A DNA stretch of 64,000 nt from Halichoerus grypus (GCF_964656455.1 NC_135717.1:12868775-12932774); one strand, 5' to 3'. Positions 10,626-22,666 are shown, counted from the first letter of the stretch. Notes: a model not told the origin generated them from the letters alone. A program made the numbers and translations.

Positions 10626-11836
10626 TAGATTTCTCAAAGCAATTTGAATCGGCACAAGTTCTTAAAGAGTAGCATTAGTGAAGTGCATAAAATACAGGAT
10701 ATAACCTTCACCTAGACATATTTTTAGGGAAAGAGTTACCAACTTAAAAAAAATGTTTACCTATGAGCATAACCTCAAAGAGTCATTGAGTAAATAACAG
10801 AAAGTCCCCTGGATAAGTAAACAAAATAACCTGTTGAATAAATAGTTTAGTCTTCTCCGTATGGGTATTGCTAAAAATAATTCTTTTACTTTGGCATAGA
10901 ATTTTTGAGAGTTTTAAATGAGATATTAAATATAAAGCCCCTAGTTGAGCAACATAAATGCTTTGTGTTTTTGTGTCCATAACCCACGGGCTGAAAATCT
11001 TGTATCTAGGATCTTATATCTACCAAGGAAGGAGTGATTAATCGACCTAGCAGGTGAGATGTTTTTCCCAATACCCTGCTTTTAAACTATGAAGAACTAT
11101 GTTCCAGTATGTATGTTGATCTTTGTCCCTAGTGAATGGTAGCTATTTAAAAAATTGTTGCCTTTTAAAAGGACCAAACATTTGTTTATTTGTATATAGC
11201 TCAATAAATACTTACTGACAGTGATTAAAGTTTAGCCCAAGTATCTCTCATGATGATCTTGCCAGGCTTTGGTTGACTTAGACTTTCAAATAAGGATTGT
11301 GCTAGACTAGACCCCTGGTTATCAGATACGGGGTAACAACCAGGCCTTCTCCATTCTGAAAGAAGAAGGGAAGAGATGAGGGAATTTTTATGTTAACCCT
11401 GTGAACCCCAAGAGTTTTAAAAAGTGTTTCCCAGGACTTAAACCCCATTCTAACCATCTTTGTTCTCTGCCACCAGCATTTCTGGGGGTGCACTAGGAAT
11501 ACAGAGAGGAAATACTCAGCCTCAAGGATGCCAATGGTAAAGTTTAGAGTGTATTAAGAGCAAAGGGATCACTTCTACTCCTATGTTTTCTGTTTCTCAG
11601 ATGGAGATTAGCTGGGAAAGACTTATTTTTAGGTAATAAAGCTAGTTCTTTAAAAGCATGACTGAAGTTCTTAGAATTATCCCATGGATTGATTTTAAGT
11701 ATTGAACTGTGATTACAAATACATTTTACCAAATGTTGTCACTTCTGCAGCCTTAAGTTAGTTAAAATGCACCAACTGTTTAGCACACCGTTTAACACCT
11801 ATTAAGCTCTCCGTAAATATTACCTATTCTTTTGAA
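10626..11836. other. Unique sequence with two small L2/MIR-like ends
   Basis: AT-rich, without gene signals. Short L2/MIR-like 3' ends are suggested near 11190-11235 (ATAGCTCAATAAATACTTACTGA) and near 11775-11830 (CACCTATTAAGCTCTCCGTAAATATT). The rest is unassigned. Confidence 0.4.
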
Positions 11837-12246
11837 CAGTAGTTCTCAACTGGTTTACAAAGGCACAAGTGTAGCTTTATCCCTTCTCAAACATACCCTG
11901 AAATATCTGTCTATATGTTTAAAAAGATAATTTTAGTAGATGGTGCACACATTGATAGTTCAGTAGGCTGACACAGGAGGTGAGAGACCCACTGTAATGC
12001 CAAGTCTTTGTTTACTAGATAGGGACATTGCAGTCTCTTGGGTCTGGAGGAGGACTGCCTGAGCAACTCCTGTTCACAAAGGCATATGTTTGGAAAGACA
12101 CACCTGGTGAGCAGTATGTTAATTACCACTGCTTTCCATGGACACTGTGAAGACACATGGCAGTACTGTAATAGTAATTACATCGTAAGTACTGGGACTT
12201 CTTTAGAACTTTTGGAGCCCTGTGACTACAAAGTTAAGAACTAGTG
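11837..12246. mobile_element. Nonautonomous hAT-type DNA transposon relic
   Basis: Ends form an imperfect inverted repeat: CAGTAGTTCTCAACTGG at 11837 and, at the other end, AAGTTAAGAACTAGTG (inverse CACTAGTTCTTAACTT) ending near 12246. This is the CAGTGGTTCTCAA-type terminus of mammalian hAT-Charlie MER elements. The interior has no transposase. No clean 8-base duplication remains, consistent with great age. Confidence 0.6.
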
Positions 12247-13904
12247 GGGTAAGTTCCTGTCTGTAGTTATAAAAGTGATTTATTTCTTGACTTATAGTTT
12301 TATACTGTATTAATGTACCTATAACCTTAGAAAAGCCCTTTTTCAGACTTTTAGACCAGAGTCTAAATATGTCGGTGACATTTTCTAGGACCAAGTTTTG
12401 ATGGTATGGAGGTCAGAGAGAGCCTAAGAATGCAAGGCTTAATACAGTTAAGTCGTGAAAGCATATAAAAATAAAAAGAGTAGGCATTAGAGACAAGATT
12501 GCATCTCTTACATTTTGGCCCAGATCCTTTTATAAAAGTTACTCAAATAGAAACCTGCCTTTTTATTTGCATGTGCTATTCCTCATGTCTGTAATATCAT
12601 CCTTTTTTGCACCAACCTTCACCAGATACCTGATTATTGTTCAAATACTCAGTGTACTACTAAAAGCTCATCATTTAGAGGGATTGCAGATACTGTAAAG
12701 AACACAGGAGGAAGTTATTATTCTATTGTATGATGGTTGGAACCCATGATTTAAGTTTAAAATATTACTACTGTTCCTACATAGTCTTTAAAAAAGGAGA
12801 TTATGAAGGGTTATAATTATAGTACAACTTATTGAAGCAGGTGCATCGATAGGAAAAGAAACCTTGTCCTTTCAACTCGGTCCCATTTCATAAACAGCGT
12901 ATCAGTTCTTTAATGATTCAGAAATGTGCCTCATCTCTGCAGCCCATTGCCTCCATTAGTCTTTGCCCACAGATCTGAGAGGGGAGAGGTTAAGTGATAG
13001 AGAAATTAAAGCTCTAAGGCAAATTAAGTTCACATATTTTTATTTAAGAATCTAACAACTCCAAGAGAGAATCAAAATTGTCACTTAAATCTTGACCAGA
13101 ATAATGGCTGTCTTTCTGTTGTAGTAAGTGGAGGGTTAATGTTATGTGCCTGTGGCGGTTTACTAACTGGTTAAGTAGCCAACTGAAGTGGGGAAAAAGG
13201 AGATGAAAACAAATTGCATCTTTATTTATAGGGCCAGATCTTTGCATTGGGATGCTGTAAAGCCTTTGCTGTGGGCTGAGAGACAAAGTGTAACAGGGAT
13301 TGGAAACTTACTTTAAGGGTGGGGTGGGGGGAGTATCAAAGGAGATGGAGGACAAAAGGAGTGAGTTCTACACACCTTCAGTAAGTAGGCCCAGCCCAGG
13401 CAGAAGACTGCACAGTGGTCTAGATGGACCACAAGACCTGTGCTCCCCTCTGCATTCTCCCCTAGTCCTCAGTCTGTTCAGAGGACAAATTACAGGAACA
13501 TCAGAGGGAAATAAAACACCAAACACAGCTTTCTTTTGATGTATTGGCTCCTAATACAACCTACAAAAGAAAATTTTGTTTTTCCTTTAGAATAGTTGTC
13601 ATGCCAAGATGATTCTATTGTATAAAAGTTTTTAAATGTTATACAAGTAAAGCACATTTTAAAATAAGATGACAAGCTTTTCTTAGTTTGGCTTTCTTGA
13701 TTTTGTCTAAAACTCAAGATCACTAAGCCTAGATTTTCTCTTACCAGTTAAAAATATTTAGATTCAAAAAGCTGTTCCCACAGTTCTCCCTCTCCAAAGG
13801 CCTGTTGTGAGCTGCATATTCGGTTTCTATAAGTTACTCTTCAGTCCACCAGCTTTTCTAAAATTTAGGTTGATGGTTTAGTGGCTGAGGATGGGACACA
13901 AAGC
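12247..13904. other. Unique noncoding sequence
   Basis: No gene, RNA or clear repeat recognised in about 1.65 kb. AT-rich with a slightly GC-richer patch near 13300-13480. Open frames are short and without motifs. Confidence 0.4.
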
Positions 13905-14050
13905 CTGTTGATCCTCTGGCCTCATCTATATCATAGGAAAAGCATAGGTTATCTGAGTCACAGGTATGATGATATATTGAGATAATGCAAGGAAGACCCT
14001 AAGACCACTGTCTGGGTCATAGTAAGTGCTCAGATATTGGCTGTCCTCAT
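13905..14050 (+). mobile_element. MIR SINE fragment
   Basis: The 3' half of MIR in sense: GATTGAGATAATGCAAGG-like, then CACTGTCTGGGTCATAGTAAGTGCTCAGATATTGGC. Old. Confidence 0.6.
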
Positions 14051-14139
14051 TAACATAGCTTCCTCATCATTAACTTTATTCTCAATCCTGTACCTCCTTT
14101 CTACATTCCCAGGGGTCTCCTACTCCGTATTACCAGAGG

Positions 14140-14245
14140 ACATTTTTTTTAATTTAATTTAATTTTTAAAATTTTAATTCCATTATAGTTAACAGAGTGT
14201 TCTGTCAGTTTCAGGTGTACAATATAGTGATTCAACAGCCAGGGA
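14140..14245 (-). mobile_element. L1 3'-end fragment, antisense
   Basis: A T-rich tract (TTTTTTTTAATTTAATTTAATTT) followed by CATTATAGTTAACAGAGTG, TTTCAGGTGTACAATATAGTGATTC: the inverse of the carnivore L1 3' end ('gaatcactatattgtacacctgaaa'). Confidence 0.85.
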
Positions 14246-15299
14246 GTATTTTTAAAGCGTCCCCCTTTTTGGTACTACTGTGGCTGACCCCAGTGTGAAA
14301 CAGATGCTTCGAAAATGGACCCTGAAGCTATTCGAGGGCTCATCACGGGAAACTCTTAAGAGAATCAGAATAAGGAAGTTCACATACTCCATCAGATCTT
14401 ACCTTTAGTCTGTGTGTGATTTATGGTGATCTTACCTTGGGGATACCTCACTGCTTTAGAAGTGTCCCTTACAGCTGACCTGAACTGGGAGGATTGGGTG
14501 TCATTAAAGGAAGGTGTGGTTGCAGAGGAAGGTGGGACATAAACAAAATGTTGACAGTGACCTGGGTGTCTCGGTGGGCCTGTGTGAGCACTGCAGTGGG
14601 CAGCAGGGCCCCAAACGGGGGCTGGAGGCCGGGTTCCAGACCACACTGGCTGACATCTTCTGAGCCTCTGTTGACTTATTCAGTGGGGATTTTGGACTAG
14701 ATCGTCTCAATGGCCCTTCTGTGCCTTACTATTTTATAATTTCTACAACTGTGTCGTCCATGCTGGTGCCCATGTTTTCAAGTTGTGTAAGTTTAGGAAG
14801 CAATGGGGTGAGATGCTGAAGGAAGCTCAGTCAGGGTCTGTGAGAGTGTTGAAGAATTTCCCAGTGTCAGTAATGAGTGCTGTTTTTCCTTCCTTCCCTG
14901 TGCCCAGACTCCCCAAACAGTAAAGAGATGAAGTCCACCTTCTGCGTGTTGCCAAATTAAAAGAACTGTTACTTCCATTTTAATAACAGAATTTTTGTAT
15001 ACTTAATATAGACAGTGATTTGGCCTCCAGCTGAGTTTAGATTTAAAGAGGTGAGAATATTAAACCTTGTCCTCCAACGCACAAACCAATTAAGTATTTC
15101 TAAGCTGACAGAATGTGGGGTGGAGTCAGTTCTTTTTTTTTTCCCCCCACCCATATTCCTCACAATTAAAAAAAAAAATCCAATAAAATGGATACTGTCT
15201 TTGAAAAGGTGGTACTGAAATTAGGTGACGGCAAAGGATGGCCCTACAGTGAGACCGATATATAGGTCAGAAATTCAGACAAAAGCAGTTCGAGGGTCT
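14246..15299. other. Unique sequence with one MIR3-like patch
   Basis: Mostly unassigned. Near 14660-14765 the text TGAGCCTCTGTTGACTTATTCAGTGGGGATTTTGGACTAGATCG resembles the 'gattggactagatgacc' module of MIR-type SINEs. T- and A-rich runs occur at 15131-15145 and 15168-15178. No gene signals. Confidence 0.4.
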
Positions 15300-15490
15300 A
15301 GAACGGTGCCGTCCAGCACAGCCTTCTGAAACGATGGAAATGTTCCGCACTGTCTAATAGGACAGCCACAAGTCACGTGTGGCAGCATGTGGCCAGTGTG
15401 ACTAATTCCTGAATTTTTAATCTTACTTAATTTCAGTTGATTTAAATTCCAGTAGCCACATGTGGCTAATGGGGTGGACAGTTCAGGACT
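15300..15490. mobile_element. hAT-type MER element (CACATGTGGCTA family), copy 1
   Basis: Contains the family text GTGCCGTCCAGCACAGCC, GATGGAAATGTTCCGCACTGTC, AATTTCAGTTGATTTAAATTCC and AGTAGCCACATGTGGCTAATGG. Related copies occur near 40.1 and 47.0 kb. Noncoding remnant; I do not assign an exact subfamily. Confidence 0.65.
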
Positions 15491-15921
15491 AGGATAAAAT
15501 AGATTTTGACGTACATTCTCATGTATCAAGAAATTTCCAGAGAGCATCAGATTGCTGCTGTTGTGTATAATTGATTGGGCGCTAAAAGAATGCCTCAGGA
15601 GCTTTCCTGTGTAAGAGAATTACATCTCTGCTTTGTCATTTCAAAGGGAAAAAAAAGAGACCACTTGAGAACTAATTGCAGGGCAACACATTTAGGCTCA
15701 ACATAAAAAGTTTCCTTACAGACACTCACATGAAATTATAGTCAACGGTCTTAAAATGTAAGGATCCCCTACCCCCCCACATCCACCCTCGACCAGTTCT
15801 GAGAGGACTCCACGTTCGCTTGGTGGTATTACAGCAGGAATTGACTGTTAGCTCATCAGCAAAGTGAGGGGGTAAGACTTGCCCCACCCTCCCTACACAT
15901 GTCACTGGTTGCATAAGGATT
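15491..15921. other. Unique noncoding sequence
   Basis: No gene or repeat recognised; short C-rich run near 15771-15778. Confidence 0.4.
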
Positions 15922-15931
15922 AGAAGAAATA

Positions 15932-16295
15932 AGTGAAATAAGTCAAGCAGAGAAAGTCAATTATCATATGGTTTCACTTATTTGTAGAACATAAGGAATA
16001 GCATGGAGGACATTAGGAGAAGGAAAGGAAAAATGAGGGGGGACGTAATCAGAGGGGGAGACGAATCATGAGAGACGATGGACTCCGAGAAACAAACTGA
16101 GGGTTTCAGAGGGGAGGGGGGTGGGGAGATGGGTGAGCCCAGTGATGGGTATTAAGGAAGGCACGTACTGCACGGAGCACTGGGTGTTATACGCAAACAG
16201 TGATGTACTGTATGGTGACTAACATAATAAAATAAATAAATAAAATGAAAAAAGAAATCCATAAAACTAAAAAAAAAAAAAAAAGAAGAAGAAGA
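15932..16295 (+). mobile_element. Young carnivore L1 3'-end insertion
   Basis: A 5'-truncated carnivore L1 3' end, little diverged: GAAATAAGTCAAGCAGAGAAAGTCAATTATCATATGG in order, then AACATAAGGAATAGCATGGAGG, GAGAGACGATGGACTCCGAGAAACAAACTGAGGG, GATGGGTATTAAGGAAGGCACGTACTGC and GAGCACTGGGTGTTATACGCAAACA. The A-rich tail runs on to 16284 and is followed by GAA repeats. A 10-base duplication AGAAGAAATA flanks it (15922-15931 and 16296-16305). Confidence 0.92.
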
Positions 16296-16303
16296 AGAAG
16301 AAA
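16283..16303. repeat. (GAA)n microsatellite at L1 tail
   Basis: About six to seven GAA units directly follow the L1 poly(A) tail and merge with the 3' target duplication AGAAGAAATA. Likely grew from the tail/duplication junction. Confidence 0.85.
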
Positions 16304-16356
16304 TAGTGTTCTTACAAGTGCTGTGAAACCACCAAGACATTTTATTAAGCATCACT

Positions 16357-16785
16357 ATGATTGGGTTCAAGACACTGATTAAAGGACTTGATGTACTTGG
16401 AGTCACCTTCAGGCTGCTTGTGCTAAGAAAAGCAAAAAGGTCCTTTAGGATCCTGCACCCAAACCCCATAGTTTCAGTAAACATGCCCCCCACCGCCGCC
16501 ACCACCATGAATACAGTAAGTGGCATTGGTCATTCAGTCGTCAAGCTTAAATGTTTCATGATTATTTCACCTGGAGAGGATGCTGAAATTGGCACTATTG
16601 CCTTTCCAAATACCCGGAAAATTCCTGATAATAAGCAAATGGACGAACTCACAGTAGTTGGGCTGTCGCCGATGCTCTCATTGCTGAGACACCTGGTTAG
16701 TACTTGCGGCATCAGTCAGCCGCGTGGCCTGCCGGTTCCTCCTGTTGGATGTAACAGATTGATGGAAAAGGAGCCTTGTAGGTAA
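16357..16785 (+). other. Unrecognised 142-codon open frame, possible degraded retrocopy
   Basis: An ATG-initiated open frame encodes 142 residues. I do not recognise the product. The central part (about residues 55-110) has a balanced, protein-like composition, including KCFMIISPGEDAEIGTIAFP and KIPDNKQMDELTVVGLSP, without low-complexity bias. The N-terminal third crosses a run of CC(A/G) triplets at 16484-16508 that looks noncoding. Further downstream (16795-17045) another frame stays open for a long stretch, with text such as FYQPREPGHGTEFIGPAY and ALGACTYSFVGAMVQ. This could mean a frameshifted pseudogene or a chance GC-rich tract. No poly(A) tail or flanking duplication was found to prove retroposition. 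Treat as unproven. Confidence 0.25.
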
Positions 16786-17590
16786 TGTCACAGCAGTGGC
16801 CTTAAATTGCAAAGAATTTCTACCAGCCTCGTGAACCAGGGCATGGCACGGAATTCATTGGCCCTGCTTATCCTCCCATGGAGACATGGGAATGGCAGGA
16901 CTGTGAACATGGAGCTCAGCCACCCAGCGGTGGGCTAAGGCTCTTTGCAGAGCTCCCACAGAATTCATTAGCTGCATTTTAGCACTTGGAGCCTGCACCT
17001 ATTCCTTCGTGGGAGCGATGGTTCAGAAAGATACTGACAACCCTCAGGTTAGTACTGACAGACCCTGCTTTCTGTGTAAGCAGGAGGACACTTCCTGTCC
17101 TTTCTCTGGATAAAATGATAAATGCAGAGCACTCCCATTAGGCTGTAGCCCCTCAGCTCCCAAGGACAGGACCCGGATTCCCTTTCCTCCTTCCCTGCTG
17201 TCTTCCTCCCCTTCCACATCCTCTCACTCCTGCACTTTGAGCAGATGTGCATTCATTCACCTATTGGTAGACTGTCATATTACTAATAAAAGCTACAAAT
17301 AAGGAACACTGGACAGCCTCCATTTGCACACTGGCATTTGGTCCTTCTCATACTCTTCTCTGGAGACTAACCATATCCACCTGGACACAAAGCTGGTGGA
17401 ATTAAAATTCAGCCCTGTTTCACAGATGGCTGTCTTCATCCATGGTGTGTGTGCACATGGAGATGCTCTTCCTCGTAGTTTCTTGTCAGCCCAGATTGAT
17501 GTGGGCATAGGTTAAATTGCTGGAGAAAATCAACTTTCTACCAGTTGCGTCAGATGCAAACGTCTAGCTCTGGCTAGGCTGGTGCTGCGT
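16786..17590. other. Unassigned sequence, mildly coding-like at the start
   Basis: See the neighbouring open frame for 16795-17045. Beyond that no gene or repeat is recognised. Confidence 0.35.
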
Positions 17591-18319
17591 AGTCCCTCGT
17601 TCTCCGTGTCTGCAGTGGTTGCTTCAGACTTTTCCCTCTCATGTGAAACCCTCTGGTCCAGACTTTCTGTCCACCTCATTATCCATGGGTAGTCCTGCCA
17701 AGAACATCAAGGATGTCCAGTTAGATCATCCTTGACTTCTATCTCCTGCATTTAACATTTTTTTGTCAGAATCATTTTTCATGTTTGCATCACTCCCTCT
17801 GCTGTCAGAGCAAAATGCATCTTTTTTTCATTCCCAAGGTCAAAACCATGTTCTTCAGCCAACCCTACTGTCTCCTCCAAGGCTTTGTCTCATCAATTGT
17901 TACTTTCCCTTTGTCTTATACCTCCTCTCTCCTTCACCACTTCCTTCCCTCTCAGTTTATGAACTTGAGCAAGTTTTCTCCAGTCTGTAAAAACAAAAGC
18001 AAAAACTCTGCTTCCATCTCGGGTCTTTCCTTTCCTTCAGAGTCAAGGGATTTTATACTTGCGGTCATCCCTGAACAAGTAACTACATCCTGTTGTGCTA
18101 AGAAAATCATTTCTTTGACACGCACGAGTGACTTTCTGACCACAGAGACTGGGGCAGCACTGTGCCTGGCTGATCCACTGTTCCTCCTCCTCGAGCTCTG
18201 TCACCCAAGGCCTTCCTGACTCTGCGGCCCTCTTCTGGTCCTTTTCCCCATCTTCATCAGGCTCTGCCCTCTTCCTCTTCAGATGTCCAAGCATCCCTGT
18301 GTTGGTAGAGAATGTTCCT
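17591..18319. other. Pyrimidine-rich sequence, possibly diverged L2
   Basis: CT-rich on the plus strand. The phrase TTAGATCATCCTTGACTTCTATCTCC resembles the L2 module 'gtcatcctcgactcctccctctcc', so the stretch may be an old sense L2 upstream of the clearer L2 at 18.5 kb. The open frame at 17785-18219 has no recognised domain. Confidence 0.35.
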
Positions 18320-18490
18320 TCCTGGCATGGGTCTGAGAGTCCGCTAGACCCGAATTCAGATCCTGGCATGGCCCTTATTTAGCTGCAGAAACTTGAGTAA
18401 GTTACTGAATTTTTCTGAGTATGTTTTCTCATACTGACTTCAGAGGGCTGGGAGGATAAAATTAGCAAACACATGACAAGTGCTCAGCTT
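18320..18490 (+). mobile_element. MIR SINE
   Basis: Sense MIR order: CTAGACCCGAATTCAGATCC, TTATTTAGCTGCAGAAACTTGAGTAAGTTACTGAATTTTTC, TTCTCATACTGACTTCAG, AAACACATGACAAGTGCTCAGC. Confidence 0.7.
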
Positions 18491-18499
18491 AGTTCCGAG

Positions 18500-19120
18500 C
18501 TAACTGCTTCTCACTTTGCTTTCTTTTCTCTGACTGTCCATGCCCTCCCTTTCCATCTTTATCCTTTCTGCCCCTGGCCTCCCTCTGGAGCCTCAGAGCC
18601 ACATCGTCAGCCACCTGCTGGATGCCTTTCTCAAATAGAAATCATTCCTTTCTCCCAGAGCAGGTTTTTCCTACCCCGACTCAGCCTGGTAGTGTGCTGG
18701 GTTTGAAGCATCCTACCCGTTTCACCTCCTCTCTCTTACCCTCCCATCCGGCCAGTCACCAAGCCACGTCCGTTCCAGCCCCATGGATTCCTGCGTCTGG
18801 ACTTTTTGTTCTTAATGCCACCATTATGGTTAAGGTTCCTGTTACCTCCAGCTTAGATTATTGTTCTGGCCTCCAAAGCGTGTGTTCCCCACCCCCCCCC
18901 CACCCACTCTTTATTTCATTACAAACATTCTTCCTAAAGCTGTACACATCCAGTCACGTCGTTACCTGCGCAGATGGCCCTCTGTTGCACTTTCCTCTTC
19001 CCTGTGAACTTTTGACTGAAGGTTCCGTAGCCCAATCTGGTTCAGGGATAGAGCAGGAAGAACGACTGATGCTGTGCATGGAGTTAGAACTCATTGAATG
19101 CTGAATAAATTTACTATAAA
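18500..19120 (+). mobile_element. L2 LINE fragment, sense
   Basis: Diverged L2: CCATCCGGCCAGTCACCAAGCCACGTCCGTTCC, then CATTATGGTTAAGG, TACCTCCAGCTTAGATTATTGTTCTGGCCTCC, ATTCTTCCTAAAGC, CAGTCACGTCGTTACCTG, and ATGCTGAATAAATTTAC near the end. These correspond in order to the L2 ORF2 end and 3' region. No open frame is kept. Confidence 0.65.
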
Positions 19121-20149
19121 ATAAAGCAAAATTGGTAGTATAGTAAGACATAATGCTGTAAGAACTGCTTTGGTGATAAGTGGTTGATTAAACAAAAGTT
19201 AGCTCTCGATTGATATGTCCTACAGAATTCACTGTAGAATAAAGTCTGTGACTTGGTCCCCATTTTTCACTTGAAGCTTATTAAAAGAAGAGGATGGATT
19301 GGAGAGTTAAGCAGGGGGCCTCAGCTGGGCATCAGCAGGCTGCCGTCTGCCCCCCCCCCAGCCAGTGTGAGGCCGCCCTCTGTACACTTCACCTTCTGAC
19401 CGGCGCTGAAGGAACCAGGTCTCCATTCTTGATACGGGTGTTTCGATCCCAAGGAGACCATCTTTGATGAATCGGAACCCAGCGCAAGACTGGTGATGAA
19501 CCCAAAACCTTGCCAAGCCTAGTACAAGACTGAAATTGGGTCCCTGGAAAAACTGTGATACTTTGTAATGCAAGTCTGTTGTGGACACAAGAAAGCACAC
19601 TTGCTGGTGTCCCTGAGCCCCCTGCCCCCTGCCGTGTCTCACACCCTCTCCCCCACCCCTGACCCTCAACACTCCAGGCTAGAAGACAGTGATGCATCTG
19701 GCCGTGTGTTCTATGTGAGAAGAAGCCAGCGGAACGGGGTTTGACATGTGAGTGACAGATCCCCAGGTGACACCGCCGGGGAGCACTTGATCTGACCGGT
19801 TTGAAGCTGGAAACTCACCAGGTCACACTGGAAATGGTTGCTGCTGGGTATGGCTTTCATCCTTGTTTATCTTCTTTTTAAAAAAACCCTTACTGAAAGG
19901 TTTTGGGTTGGTTTTGTGGGTTTTGTTTTTTTTTTGTACAAATGGATATTTTTTCGTATATGTGTGTGCAAGAGCATATGTATATTTTTCATGTTTCTTG
20001 TCACTGGAGGGCAAGGTTGTAACCTTCAGATGCAGATTGTGTCTTAATGAATTCATCATTTGCCATGGGAAAGATTTTTCTTCAAATAGCAGAGAAACAT
20101 TTTCTTTTGCTAACAATACTGTAAGAACAGTGCCTAGAAAATAATAGCT
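19121..20149. other. Unique noncoding sequence
   Basis: No gene or repeat identified. C-run at 19351-19360; T-rich between 19850 and 20000. Open frames on the minus strand at 19307-19697 overlap each other in different frames and carry no motif. Confidence 0.4.
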
Positions 20150-20370
20150 AATATTTTGAGCATCCATGATATGCTAGCTACTATTTTCAAAACTTCACGT
20201 ATTAACTCTTCTTAATCCTCAGACGAATCCATTATTGCTGGTTTTCCCATAGACATTTGAGAAACTGAGACAGAGGGAAGTTAAGTACTTCACCCAAAGT
20301 CACACATTTAGTAAATAAGAGATTCAGGACTCGAATTCAGGTGGAGTTCTAGTGTGAGCCAAGTTCTTCC
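20150..20370 (-). mobile_element. MIR SINE, antisense
   Basis: Antisense MIR order: ATGATATGCTAGCTACTATTTTC, CTTCTTAATCCTCAGACGAATCC, TTGAGAAACTGAGACAGAGGGAAGTTAAGTACTTCACCCAAAGTCACACATTTAG, GGACTCGAATTCAGG. Confidence 0.8.
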
Positions 20371-22666
20371 TAGTATTTCCAGAAAATATTCCTGAAAATT
20401 ATTAGTGGGCACAAGCCTGGAACAGTGAGGGCCTAGTGAGGGTTCTCTCAGGCTGGTGCATTCCCTGACGTAAAGGTCCCTAAGACCCGAGACATGGCCC
20501 TTGCCTTCAAGGTCATTACTGTCTAGCGGTTGCAGGAGAGCACTGAATCTGTATTGTTTATTGGCAAGTCCCCATTGCTGAGCCGGTGTAGACATATAGG
20601 GGGTGCTCAACAAAATTTTACTGAATCAAACCAATACAGATTCCAAAGGTTAATTTAGCTTGTGAATTGTCAGGGTTGAGCCATGATCTGTTGATAATAA
20701 AGGAGGATCTGAGACTTCCAAAATGTAGTGGTCATGACTTGCTTCCTTTAGAAACACCAATGGCAGCAATGGGGGTAGGGAATGTGATGGTTGAATTACT
20801 GTTCTTACCACTTGAGTATTTTTAAACTCTTTCAAGGGTTATGTGGAGGCTCCCTGGCTCCTGTGTGATTTATAAATGTATTATTCATGTCACATAGAGA
20901 TTTTTATGCTGGAGAGCCATCAGATGAACGCATTCACATAGTGTAATGTGTAGGAGAAGGTTAACAAGGTTGAGGGGGACAGAAAAGAAAATGATTAATT
21001 CACAGGTAGGAGGACCATGCAGAGACCAGTTTGAGGAGCAAAGACATGAGTCCGAGCAGAGTGAGGGGAAGAGCATACAGGGAAAATGAACAGTTACCAC
21101 TGGCTGGACAGGAAGATTGAGGCACAGGATGAAGCGTTGCTTAGAAGAGCTTCAAAATACAGTGGTCCATTGACAATGACCCTAAGAACCTAAAACTATG
21201 GGCCTGTGTCTTAAGTTGACTGAGTTTAGGTTGGGAAACTCATTTCAGGTTGACTAGGTTTAGATTGGGAAAGGGTTTTGAGGCCATCCCCTTGTCGTTG
21301 ATGGTGAGAGCGCTTGGATCATGAGTTCTAGCAGTAGCAATCTGGGTGTTGAGATAGTAGGAACGGGGCGGAGGGGTGACGGTGGTAGGAGGGCTGCTGG
21401 CTGTAGAGGAGACAGGGGAGGGGTCCATGAACGTCAGCAGGTAGTGTGGTTGGACCAGGAAGTGTTTAGAGAAATAAGACACAGCCCCCCTTCTCATTAA
21501 AACATTTTAACTGCCCTCATCCTCTCAGCAAATCCGCTGCATCTAGATGCCTGGTGTTTGATTTGAACTTTGTGTTTATTCCTTATGAAAATTCACTGTA
21601 TCCGTTGATACCACTTAGGTGCTGCTGGGACAGAAAGTGGGTGTTTTATGTGCTCCTTTCAAGCAAGAAGGAAGGGGCTTGTAAAAGTGGTTTCCAAGGC
21701 ATAACCTAGCATTTTAAAGATTTATGGAGCAAGTGTCCACTTACGGGTTCATTTAAGTTTTACAAAAACATTTCTGCTTCTGCCTTGCCATGTCAGCAAA
21801 AGATTCTGGGATTTGAATAAATAAAACCTGGTGGGATATAACAAAGTGCAAAAAAATTATGATGCATCAAGTTACTACTGAAAGGAATATTGAGGCCCAA
21901 GTGATCTCCTTCCTGATGTCTCCTGAACACAAGGCAGCTTTAATCTTTAGGCTCTGTGTTATTTAAATAAGCTGAGGGATTTGTGAGTTGGGGGATGCTG
22001 CCAAGTGTATCCACCAAAGATAATGATCCTATTTCAGATCTGCATTTCTGTTTTAATGAAAGGAGACAGGTGAGGGTGCAGAACAGAAATTTTAATAGCA
22101 CTTGACCCTCGTTCTTTCCTTAGAGTCTCAACCCAGCTAAACTGGTGACATTTTTAAAAATAAATAGTTTCAAGTGCATTAGTAGGCAGAATTTATTGTG
22201 GTGAGACGGGGAGTAGTAATGGAAGTCAGGAAAACCTGTGGACATTAAAACCTGTGTTTGCTAAGTCCCTCCTGTGTTCACTCTTGGGGGGTGGGAATTA
22301 GTAAAAACAAAATCAGATCTCTGCCAAGCTCAGAAGGTATATTTTCTCTGTCTTTGTTCATTGTTCTTGGTTTTCCCAGGGCCCAGAACTCTTAGCACCT
22401 TAACGAGCAAATGCCCTTTGAATGAATGGCTTTGGAAGGAAGCTCTAGAAAACACTATGCAAACAGTCTTAATAAATTACATTGTAATACCTTCATCTCA
22501 TCCTTCTATCTGACCCAAGTAACTGGTCCTTTGAAAATTGTCCTAAAGGAACTTTTTTTTAATTGGGGAACACAAGCAAAATACTAAATGAATGAGTAAA
22601 AGAAAACTATCTCTCAATCCATAGACCAAATTATCCTAAACTTGCTCATTAAGACTTGCTTAGTGG
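20371..22666. other. Mostly unique sequence with small L2-like patches
   Basis: L2-like text occurs near 20495-20545 (GGCCCTTGCCTTCAAGGTCATTACTGTCTAGCGG, antisense style), 20590-20625 (GGGGGTGCTCAACAAAATTTTACTGAATC, sense 3' end) and 22385-22435 (CTTAGCACCTTAACGAGC, then TTTGAATGAATGG). A purine-rich tract lies at 20940-21110. No gene signals. Confidence 0.4.

Noticed and set aside
19307..19697. Two minus-strand frames over 100 codons
   Set aside because: Different frames of the same GC-rich segment; no conserved domain or consistent codon pattern.
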